A stretch of 64,000 bases of DNA from Neonectria sp. B-13 (Eukaryota; Ascomycota; Sordariomycetes; Hypocreales; Nectriaceae), in NCBI GenBank assembly GCA_002682825.1, contig NOKP01000003.1, forward strand, positions 1,612,001 to 1,676,000, in the 5' to 3' direction. This document shows positions 1-9,432 of this stretch, in pieces; position 1 is the first letter of the stretch, and every line of letters starts with the position of its first letter. A program made the position numbers and the translations under genes. The notes under the pieces are model-generated. The model was not told the origin of the DNA and made no database searches. It worked only from the letters and a program-made list of their open reading frames with translations.

Positions 1-575
1 GGACCTCATACGGGCCCCTTATACTCTTTACGGGGCTTTCTTCCCTCCTTGGAGGCTGGGTCGTTCTATGGAGGTGGAATCCGAAGACACTCTTGCCACG
101 AGTGTCGAGAGGGTAAGGTGCGCCAATGTGGATTTGGTCACACATGGTGTGTTCATGAAGTTCCCAGCGGAGGATGAGGAGATCATTTGCCCAAGGCAGG
201 ATGGAAGGCTTACAAGATAGGAGAGCGGGGTGACGGCGAGGTTACTATCCTCCCCGTCGACTAGGTAAGAGAGTCGACAGCGAAGTGTCAATGGAACTGA
301 GAAGTTGAGGGTCAGAGACGGGCAGACTCGTCCTTATCTGAAACGAAACAAAGCTATGCGCTCCGGGATTTGCACCAACCCCAATCATATCCAAGAGTGG
401 CATGCCGTACTTGTTTGTTGTGTAGGAATACAGACACAAGCGCATTAAGATGTGGATCATTCGAGCGCTGAGCTAGAAACACATCTGCCTCATCCAGGGA
501 GCAGGATGGCTATCCAGCGACTTGCGACCTTGAAGATGCTCGTCAGGATCCCCTCCACCTTGACTGGATCTACCC
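1..575. other. Unassigned stretch at left edge
   Basis: No gene recognised. Several overlapping open frames of 70-90 codons exist on the minus strand (28-291, 245-460), but none has a recognisable domain and they overlap each other in different frames. This could be the eroded 3' part of the antiporter relic next to it or of another lost gene; I cannot tell which. Confidence 0.4.
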
Positions 576-1332
576 CTATTTAACCCTGCAGGTACTTAAT
601 CGATCAGAGAAGGCCCTGTGGCAGCGCAGCCAGACGTGGCACCCGAGCCGACATACTTGATGAGATGCAACGCAAAGGAAAGAAAGGATAATCCAATCCA
701 TCATTAGCACCCGACTCGGCGACATTAAGATTCTGAAGGCCTTTACTTGCCCTTGACTATGACAGCCGAGAGCACAGGGTCCGTTGGTGTCACACATGAA
801 TCCACGGCGAGGGCATGCAGAAAGCTGGGCGTTACAAAGAGTCTCGAGACAATAAGGCTTGTGGTCATCCACATGCGTGTAATTCCTGGCCCGAGTAACA
901 AGGGAAGAGACTTCCATTGTTTTTGCAAGTACATGCTGAGAAGTTGAACGCTCGCCAGGACGAGCTGGACGCCCAGCACTAGCCGAGAGAAGTTAAGAGT
1001 GGTGACATTCAGATTGTCTTCATAGTCGATTTCTGAGACGCCATCCAAAGAACACATTGCATGGTCTCTTGGTCTTATGAAATTGGCGGCATTGGGTCTA
1101 ACTGTTTCCTCATCGGGTTAGCGGCCAAGACACAAATGCTAAGACATCAGCAAGGTGGGGTACAGCATGCAGGGTGCAACCGAAACGATCCGCAGGCTTC
1201 AGAGAGATAGTGACTTTCCTTGAGGAGAAATGATACTGGGCTAAATAACGAGATAAAGCCTCCTAGAAGGGTTAAGATGATATTAATGTTGGAGACTGGT
1301 TTCAAAGAGGTTTTCTTATCATCCTGGTCCAC
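576..1332 (-). pseudogene. Na+/H+ antiporter relic (Nha1/Sod2-like)
   Basis: Remains of a plasma-membrane cation/proton antiporter of the fungal Nha1/Sod2 (CPA1) family. The N-terminal part (1332-1147) has the first membrane helix ending in LLGGF and the following FLLKESHYLSEA, matching the usual 'FIKERLYIGEA' start of the family. A second frame (1057-743) has the helix region and the diagnostic CVTPTDPVLSAVIVKGK. A third frame around 700 continues with VAESGANDGLDYPF, another family hallmark, and a fourth with FALHLIKYVGS. These pieces lie in order on one strand but in different frames, with bases lost after KGK and a one-base shift after DYPF. The family is normally more than 450 residues, so the C-terminal half is missing. 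Family recognition is firm; that it is dead is inferred from the frameshifts and truncation. Confidence 0.8.
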
Positions 1333-1678
1333 AATTCCTTTTGCCCCTCATTTACGGAACTGGGCTAAGCCCATTGACGTAAGGTCGTACTGTGACGTCG
1401 TTGCCGATGGGAATCGCACGTGGATTATCGCGACCAAGAGTGGGTGTCGAGAAAATATGGCATTCCTTGATAAACCTGATTTAAAAATAACAAAAGCGAA
1501 TGTAAACAACAAAATTTTCGTTTTTTCCCGAACCCTCGACTTTCCATTGTGTATTAAAACCAAAGCCACCGAAGAAAGAAAAAACAATACCCCTTCTAGG
1601 CCACAGCTGTTGCCTCATTGGATCTCCTTTCCCAAGTTGAAGTCCTCTGGCGTCCTAGATACCTCAGCTGCCGTTGAT

Positions 1679-3911
1679 TCAGTAGTCAACGATGACCCCC
1701 TCAGGTCCAATACGTTCGTCATTGTGAGTTAGGGACAAAGATAGACCGTGGTGAGTGTTATGCAAAACCTGGAGATAGACCTTATCTTCAGACGAAACAA
1801 CCGGATTGGCTTTCATCCACGTGAGGCGGCAAAGTGTCTTGACCCCGTTGTGGGAGGGGCCTTGCCGGCAGATGGTGAGTGTGAGCCCACGACCTGCGGC
1901 AGTCTTTCGGATTGCGAATGCGTCAGTTGGCACCTTGAAGCCAATGGGCTTCGTGGAAGAAAGTGAAACGCCCTAGAAGTTCCATTTAGCCTATTATTCC
2001 CGCATCCGCCTTGGATGTCGTGCACAAACCTTGTCAATGATCCAATGGACAGGCTGGGTCTGACCGAGTCGAATTCCATACCTCTCGAGGGCCATGTGTG
2101 ATTTGGTTTTCAAGATGGGACTACCATCTGGGTGGCAATCATCCAGAGCCTGCTGGACCGCACCGCAAGAAACCAGTTCCCTTCGCCAGGTCAGCTCCGC
2201 AGGTGGCTTGTGAAAAGAAAGTTGGTGCTGAGAGTGGAAGGTTAGAATGGGAATGGGATAGGAACTTACGAACGAAAAGCTCCTTCGCCAATTATTTGCG
2301 TTGGAGGTTCGATTCTTCCAGCAAGTTCACGGCAGACCATGGAGCTTCTAGCCAATCCACCAGATAGAAGGACGTACTATTTGATGAAGTAAGTGCCCTG
2401 CTATGGTATTGCCACTGCACTACGCATGCATTCGACTCACCTTTGGAGGCCTTCCGAGGCTCTCACAGGTTTCTCGGACCTGTGACTCTACCAGGTCGAT
2501 TATTCCTTCCATCACGGACTCTCGGATGGAGGAAAACTCTGCCCTGTATCTCTTCATTAAAACATGGTCGTTCATGCCAGAGGAACCTCCCGGGGAGCAC
2601 CCTCAGGTATCCCATGGCAGCTCCAAAGCTGAAGAGGCGGGCGTACAAATATTTGGAAAGGGGGTGATGACAGAAGTAACAAAGAAGTTAGAAAGAGAGA
2701 AGAAAAGTGTACTAACCCTGAGAATGAGATGTGAATATCGGGCGCACCAAGGCACGTCGTTGGGCCTCCTCGATATTCCAACGGGTGAGGGAAATCAATC
2801 ACATTCATCTTATCACACATCAACATCATAAATCTTCCGGTTTATTCCCACCACTGGGATGTGTTACTCCAGAACTGTGAGCTAAGCTCCTCCAAGGCTG
2901 CCTCATTCCCAGTGACGGAACATATTTTGGCTTTCAGGCACTTGTAGAAACCGTCGTCGAGGAACATGGCCCCGCAGAGTCGGCTTCCTTCGGGGACACG
3001 CTCGTCTAGCAGGTATCCCTGGTCCTCAGAACAAGATATCTCGTAAGTAGCAGCGTCCTATGAACTTTGTCAGCCGCATATTCCAGATGAAACTGGAGAA
3101 GGGTGGAGAATTTACTGCTGTCAAACCACCACAGTCACAGACCGTGATTAACTCGCCGCTCTGTTGTCATCACTGTTAACATTTGTTCCACAAGCACACG
3201 AGGGGGGGGGGAGGAAGGGGTCAAAAGACAGTACCTGGCAGGCGGGGAGCTCATTTTCGGCATCGACGGCCCAGGTCAGGAGAGTTGAGGCGACCACCGC
3301 TTGCTCACGCATGAAGGTAAGGGTCGAGCTTTGCGTCGTCTCAAGAATACCCGCCTCCTTAACGGCCCTTTCCATGCGCCCCATAGCGTCTTCTGGCCAA
3401 CAGGCTGGCACTGTCAAGACCAGATGCAGGTTTAGTGATTGAAAATCTCCATAGCACTGGGGCACCGTCTTCGTGGCATATTCCTTGATCTCAAGCCAGA
3501 GCTGGCTGAAATAGTCAGCCACAACCTGGATAGGTGTCATATCAAGGGAACGGGCTGCATCTGCCGAATTTCGCAGCAAGAGCGAGTGTTTCGCGTGAAG
3601 TGGCCAATCATCTTGGTGCAAGAGGAAGAGTTTGAACCACTTGATAGCAGACCAGTCATCGCCCGGAGGAGAATTGCAGCCAATCTTCCTGCGCCCGTCT
3701 GGATGCGCATACAAGATCGAAGGAATGGCGATGGATGGGGGATAATGTGCAGGAAAGTCGCAGGAAAGTATGTCTCCCTGTCCTCCGGTCATTGCAACTT
3801 TGGTGAAGCTAGCCATGGCTTGTAAGCTTTTGAACGGAGGCAGTTGACAGAGAGAACTTACGACGCGCCAAGGTCAATAGCAATTACAATATCATGCTTG
3901 TCGGCGGACAT
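1679..3911 (-). CDS. Hsp70-like ATPase family protein, multi-exon, possibly damaged
   Basis: Actin/Hsp70-fold ATPase of the large fungal Hsp70-like family, whose roles are mostly unknown. Exon 1 (3911-3862) encodes MSADKHD then the phosphate-1 motif IAIDLGAS; exon 2 (3808-3235) gives FTKVAMTGG and the N-terminal lobe; exon 3 (3160-3116) holds the phosphate-2 motif VCDCGGLTA; exon 4 starts at 3057 (DAATYEIS ... GAMFLDDGF). Further exon pieces are visible: about 2575-2440 (RAEFSSIRESVMEGIIDLVESQV), about 2370-2285 (YVLLSGGLARSS, the usual 'VLLVGG' strand), about 2215-2035 (LVSCGAVQQAL ... YGIRLGQTQPVHWIIDK), and about 1970-1679 (GVKTLCRLTW). The frame from exon 4 reaches TAA at 2844-2842, and I could not find a clean splice that bridges 2840-2580, where another in-frame TGA also occurs. 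Either a splice site escaped me or the gene is broken there. Family call is confident, exon ends after 2850 are not. Confidence 0.75.
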
Positions 3912-5588
3912 TTTGTGCGGTTGAGTTGGTTGAGGGTTGAGAAGAGGAATTGTTTTAGGTCGAGAAGACGTGTGTGGATTGAATCTTGGGCTCTCAGTGT
4001 CTCTTGCGTGGTGGGAAACGTCGGTATTTCTATTCACGTAGTATATTCCCTTCGTTGACCGTCTCGTGGCGCTTGCGGTGGGTCCGAGTGGAGATTTCTC
4101 TGCCAACGCAGTCCATGTTACGTGCCGACTGTCTTCACCCGTTGCCGGCTGTGAAGTCTATCAAGTTTCAGGATTATGAGAAATGACCGTTCATTCCAGT
4201 TGGATGGGCGTCTACATCGGTCAAGTAGCCCCAGTAGGAAAGAGAGTCATCCCGGCCGTATTGACGACTATTATGGTATAGGTAATTTACCTTGGTTGTT
4301 GCGATATCTATCAAATTGTTAACAGGTCACCGCTGGTCCAAAATATGATAAATAAAAACGAGCTATGATACTAGAAACATCCCAGCCGTATCCATGACCA
4401 CACTGTAATATCTCGGCTACTTTGAATACTCTCACAGTTTCTAATGTTTTCACCGCCTCATCATAATCTGACGGATGCCAACTGGCTCGCCAGCCAGAGT
4501 CTACTCAGCATGCAAGCCTCCGGGGGTGATGTTTGCTCTAGTGGCAGGGCATGTAACTCCGAAGAAACATCACCTCTTAAGTCCCAAATCACGAAGTACA
4601 TCTGCTCGTTTGCGGCCCGTGTCGTCTACACCGCCAGTAAGGTTTCAGCCAAGCCATGACCAACACATCGTCCAAATAACAATCAAATTTCCCAGCCGAG
4701 GCAGCCAGCCGGAACAGCCAGTGGTCACAACTTCCTACCCACCACCTCCACGCTAAGCAGTCCAGCTTGATGCGCACGTCGTACCTTTCGACTTCACGAA
4801 GCGACGACACGAGGAGGCCGACTCTCCCAGAATGTGTACCTGGATTAAGGCTCTCAGGCGAAACTAACTCACATGCCAACTGCCGAATATAACTCGGCAT
4901 TATCCGAAGTTGTGCTGTTGGTATGGGTACCGGTCTGTTGTGTGGTACAAACAAAGGACTGGTCTAGGTCACACGCAAACGCCTCAGCTGGCTGATCAAT
5001 GCACTCACTAAAGCACAGGCCAACAGACCGGTGATCCACCAAGCGAAGTGGCTGTCACGTTGTAATTTACATCCATGGGTAAGTAGGTGGCTGGTCAGTC
5101 TGGTAAGAAACCTTCGGCCGCCCAAGCATGGGAGGTACCGCACCGGAGTTTGTCTCTCTCCTGGCCCTAATTCCCTCTTCTGCTGCTAACACAAACAGGT
5201 CGTCAGAAATGCACAGACGCAAGCAATGCACAAAAGCAGACTAGTGCTATGTTATTACACCAGGACATTGGTGGTTCCTGAGTCCGGCTGTGTCGGCAGT
5301 TCCGAGCTGATGCAGGGAGGCGCTCAATAGCACACACAGACCATCTCAGCTGATGGCGATTGTTTGATCTGTCTATTTCTTGGCAGCAAGAGAGAAGTCT
5401 TGGCACTCTCCGGAGGTGGTACAACACCGGCTTTCCCTTTTCATCCAAGACCGATCCGACACTGCTCCCTCGCCCCCTCGCTGTCCTTTTCCCAGTACCC
5501 TCGTCTCTCTCTTTCTTTTCTTGACTGGTTGTCTTAAAGAGTCAGGATAAAGTGATGCCTAAGAGAACTGCCAGAACCATGGCGGACG
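3912..5588. other. Gene-poor intergenic region
   Basis: No convincing gene. The Hsp70-like promoter should lie at the left end. A 121-codon minus-strand frame at 4954-4589 is the longest open stretch but has no domain I recognise. The sequence just before 5589 is pyrimidine-rich (about 5460-5530), as expected for a fungal promoter feeding the next gene. Confidence 0.5.
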
Positions 5589-7310
5589 ATGGCATTTCAG
5601 CCCTGGAGCGTACCGATCCTGGACCCTGCGACCAAGGACCTCAACACGCAGAGCGAGCAGATGGCCGCCGAAAATTCCCTCGCCTTCAAGAGAAAAACGC
5701 GTCTCTACGAAATATGGAAGGCAAGGCNNNNNNNNNNNNNNNNNNNNNNNNNNNNNNNNNNNNNNNNNNNNNNNNNNNNNNNNNNNNNNNNNNNNNNNNN
5801 NNNNNNNNNNNNNNNNNNNNNNNNNNNATGAAACTGTGGCTCCAGAGCCCAGCGCCCAAGTGTCCCCCCACTCTCTCACCAACTCCCCCTGCGACAACAT
5901 GATTCCCCATCAAGTCCTGCACGCAAAGCCTTTGGACAGCCTCAACACTGGTGATGACATTGTGGCTCTAGAGCCCAGCGCCCAAGTACCTCCCCACTCT
6001 CTCACCAACCCCCCCCATGGCGACAAGATCCCCTATCAAGTCCTGCACGACAAGCCCTTGGACAGCCTCAACACTGGTGATGACACTATGGCTCTTGAGC
6101 CAGGCGTCCAAGTCTCAGCTTCCCACCCTCTTACGAAACCCCCCCATGGCGACAAGATCCCCCATCAAGTCCAGCCTTTGGACAACCTCAACACTGAGGA
6201 TGACACTGTGGCTCTAGAGCCCAGTGCCCAAGTGTCAGCTTCCCACACTCTCACCAACCCGGGAATACCAAGCTGTTCCAACCTGCCAACTACAAGAATA
6301 GAGGATTACGTTCGCATAGCCATGCGACAATCAGAGCAGCATACAAAAATATCTCAAGTGGGTTTAGACCAGGAAATATTGGCGGGTTGGAAGGATGTGT
6401 GTTCTTCTATCGATGCCATGGCAAAGCTTGGTTTCAAGGGCCAGTCCTTTTCCTGGGCAGATCTTAGCCCCGACACACAGGAAAAGCTCAGCTGCTGGAC
6501 CCCGAACGTCAAGGAATACCTCGAGGATGATAAAAAAAAACACCTCATTATCCAGGCGTGTATCTGGCATACCATTGACGAGAAATTGTTGTCGCCGGAT
6601 TGGTCGACGAGGTGGCCGAGCGGCCATTTAGCTCACTTCGGCGAAATGAAACAGGTTTTCAAGAATAGTGAGTTGAAACACCCTCTCCCCCTCTACACAT
6701 TGTTCGTTGCCTCATCACTGACCATGCCATGCCTGAAGAGATCGAGAAGCCCTGGGGATTCCATCGGCTCGGCCCCGCCTATCGCTGTTGGCTAATGTTT
6801 TCGAACATGTTGATGGCAGACATCCAAAGGGCGAATGCGAAGCGCGACCGCAGCACCTTGGCTCTCCACATCGCTCACGATCTCGGAGAACTTACCGGTG
6901 CCGACCATGATGGGGTCGCATCTTTGGTACACGACATCGAGATGACGGAGATCCCAAGATTAGCTGTCGAGCTTGACAGGATCCTCCAGGACGCGTGCAT
7001 CAAATACTGGGTCGCCTGGCAACCGAGGCCAGCAGCCGGTGACAGCGACCCCAAGAGCTCGTGGGGATTTCCCATGCAGGACCTCATGGAGACTAGCAAG
7101 GGCATCGACTTGCAAAGTCGGGGGCAGCCTGTGCAGATTGTCATGCAGCCCTGGTTGGTAGCGGACGATCAACAAACGGAGGTTATGCAGTTCTTAGGGC
7201 GCACCAATAAACCACGCGGTGCTCCAGGGTTTCGAATCGTGCACCCCATGCGTGTCGAGGTCGACCGTGCATCGGGGGGGAATGAGATGGCGGGGAGTCA
7301 ACAGGCATAG
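5589..7310 (+). CDS. Repeat-containing protein of unknown function, interrupted by assembly gap
   Basis: I do not recognise the family. The N-terminus begins MAFQPWSVPILDPATKDLN and runs into the N block at 5728. After the gap the frame continues through at least three imperfect repeats of about 39 residues (consensus LEPSAQV.. SLTNPPHGDKIP.QVL..KPLDSLNTGDDT). A non-repetitive region follows from about 6270 (RIEDYVRIAMRQSEQHTKIS), rich in Trp and charged residues. An intron at 6668-6738 (GTGAGT donor, CACTGAC branch, AAG acceptor) joins QVFKN to KIEKPWGFHRLGPAYRCW; the last exon ends with TAG at 7308-7310. The general look resembles fungal proteins of unknown function often found near NLR/HET genes, but that is only an impression. 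True length cannot be given because of the gap. Confidence 0.75.
5728..5827. other. Assembly gap of exactly 100 N
   Basis: A run of 100 N, the conventional filler for a gap of unknown size. It sits inside a coding sequence and directly abuts a tandem repeat array, so collapsed or unresolved repeat copies are the likely cause. Confidence 0.97.
5828..6260 (+). repeat. Coding tandem repeats, about 117-bp unit
   Basis: Three full and one partial imperfect direct repeat follow the gap. Each copy restarts with a version of GTGGCTCTAGAGCCCAG (near 5834, 5960, 6087, 6206) and includes CAGCCTCAACACTGGTGATGA. Unit length varies in multiples of three, so the reading frame is kept. The first copy touches the N block, so the array very likely extends into the gap. 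Confidence 0.85.
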
Positions 7311-9432
7311 ATAGTGTGAATGAAGCAATCAAGATCAATGTTTACTCTGCTGATGCACCTAAGGTCATTGTGCAACAGACGAGAAGTGACCTCAAATTCT
7401 GTCTTGAGATAGGAAGGTTGATCTCGAGGTATCGGCAAGTGCTGCTTTGGCCTCCCAGTCAGCACAACTACGGCCCTAACTATTTCCGGTTCAGTCCGTA
7501 GCCGGCTTCCATCCGCGGATAACTTAGATAGTGAGACACGAATTTCCTGCTCGGGGTGAACAAAATCCAGCGACGCGCTCTCGCCATCAGGTTGCTTGAA
7601 CCTCAAGCCTGCAACAAAGACCCATTACTCATACGAACAAATCACACATAGAGCTCTTCGATCTCCAGACCCAACAGTATCACGCGATGGCTCGAGAACA
7701 CTCGCTGAAATAGTCCACTGGTTCCTTAACCCAGCGCTTGGCAGTGAACCAAACGACAGAGTCCTCGCCCACAACCGAATGGATGGCCTTCACAGGGAAC
7801 TCCTAGCACCTGGGTCCAAAGGAGCGGAAGATGGAGGGTAAGATCCCAGATGCGCTTTCGATTCATCAAATCCTGTCAGAGCCAGAAGGTAGAAAGCGTG
7901 ATAGTGGCAGATAGTCAAAAGAGTAGTCGCTGTAGACTCGATGGTCGGGGTGGTGATGCTGTAAGATTAATCTCCGAGGTCCCTATGACTCGTGTTTCGC
8001 CCTCTGTAAGCTGGTCCCTCGCTAGTGCCCCGTTGGCACGTGATCTTCTCGAGTTGCGTAAGAGAGAGGTAGACTATGGATTTCTCCAAGACCTAGGCTT
8101 CGAATCCCGCGCCTCGAAGATGCAGTGGTATTAATCAACGAGAAGAAACCTTGGTGTCCAAAAGACTTCAGTAAGACTCAAGCGAGAAATAACTGGAGAT
8201 GAAAGCCTGAGAGAGCAAACATCCTTGGAAGGTGAAGAAACGAGAAGGCGATGAGATATTTCTGCTGAGGACATTGAAAAATATCTTTCGATATTGTCGT
8301 TTCCTCGGAAAGGGCAGGCCCGTCATAAAATTCGCTGGCCTGGTCAATCGGTTCATGAATGAGATACTGGATAACCGGAATGTCACCGGAATGTCCATGG
8401 GGTCGAAGTGAAGGCTCTCGGTAGCCGGCGCAACTGGAGAACGACTGCGCAGCCGATCCGCCCAGTGAGAAGACTGACAGAAAGTAGCTCCGCCATACTC
8501 GCGGCCCCAATCCAAAATACCATCCTCGCCGAGGGGCAGAGAAAAAAGAGATCCTTTACACTTGGGCTGAACAGGTAAGAAGGCCCTAACAAGGTGAATG
8601 GAACCAAAACCCCCAGAATATCGAAGATTATTTATCAGGCTCAGACTCACCCAATTCCAGTCATCATTCTCAGTGTAAACTGGCCCAAGATTAGTATTTG
8701 GCTATTGCCTAGACATGTACGATATGGCAGAACCTAGGCGGGAACCTACCCGCTCGAAACTCCTTCCTCCATGCCTCTGCAGCTTGCTGGGAGATGATAG
8801 GGCCACAAAAGTGCAAGCATAATCCATAGGGACAGCTAGCGCACTAGACAGCGCAAAAAGTTGTGGTCAATGATGGCAGTCTGAGTGAACGGTGTTCTCA
8901 GTGGGTGAGAGCTCGCTCCGAATTTTTTATCAGCGCTTAAAGCAGCTAATGAAGCGCTGGCTGTGGGACTTAGCTCCCACAACATTGTAGTGATTGGAGT
9001 CCACAAAGCTGATGCTCCTCCAGTTTCCTCCATTGCCTTCTCTAGGAGCCTACCAAGCGACATAAAAAATTCAGCTATCATAGTTCTCGTTCTTCTACAG
9101 CTCGCTGAAGCGTGGCCTCTCTATCAATCTTTATTCGTCGTGCCTCCCTCTTCTCTTCCCCCACTTGAAGATCCAATCAACACTGCTAGACAGTTTCCAA
9201 CAGCTTCTTACGCAGACTGCCAACTGAACAATGCCGAATCAGCATTACGCAAACTAAGCTATTAGGGCTGCACAACGTATCCGTCTTGTGAGGGGTATGG
9301 GGCGAGTGAGTTTGTATGACACAAGAGCGTTACCTTCAGCACTAGGTTATACTGTTCTATAAATCCTGCACTGTGTGAGAAGCATTTACGTGTTAGATAT
9401 AGTTCTCAAAATACCACTCAAGCTAGTCAACA
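7311..9432. other. Stretch with possible eroded minus-strand exons, no recognised gene
   Basis: No gene can be named. Minus-strand frames look protein-like in places: 7606-7298 (FKQPDGESASLDFVHPEQEI), about 7805-7690 (SVVGEDSVVWFTAKRW then VKEPVDYFSECSRAI), and 8650-8168 in three overlapping frames. They do not join into one splice-consistent model and stops fall between them, as expected for a decayed gene or genes. Between about 8700 and 9430 I see nothing convincing. Confidence 0.35.

Noticed and set aside
2264..2320. GGTTCGATTC with a possible 5-bp T-stem, tRNA-like
   Set aside because: The spacing from the matching acceptor-like bases is about six bases too short, no D-arm GG is present, and the stretch lies across exon/intron sequence of the Hsp70-like gene. 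Chance resemblance.
4589..4954. 121-codon minus-strand open frame
   Set aside because: No recognisable domain, no promoter or splice context, and equally long frames overlap it on the other strand.
8963..9265. Open frames on both strands at 8836-9265 as a possible transposase piece
   Set aside because: No DDE, zinc-finger or terminal-repeat evidence; similarity was only impressionistic.
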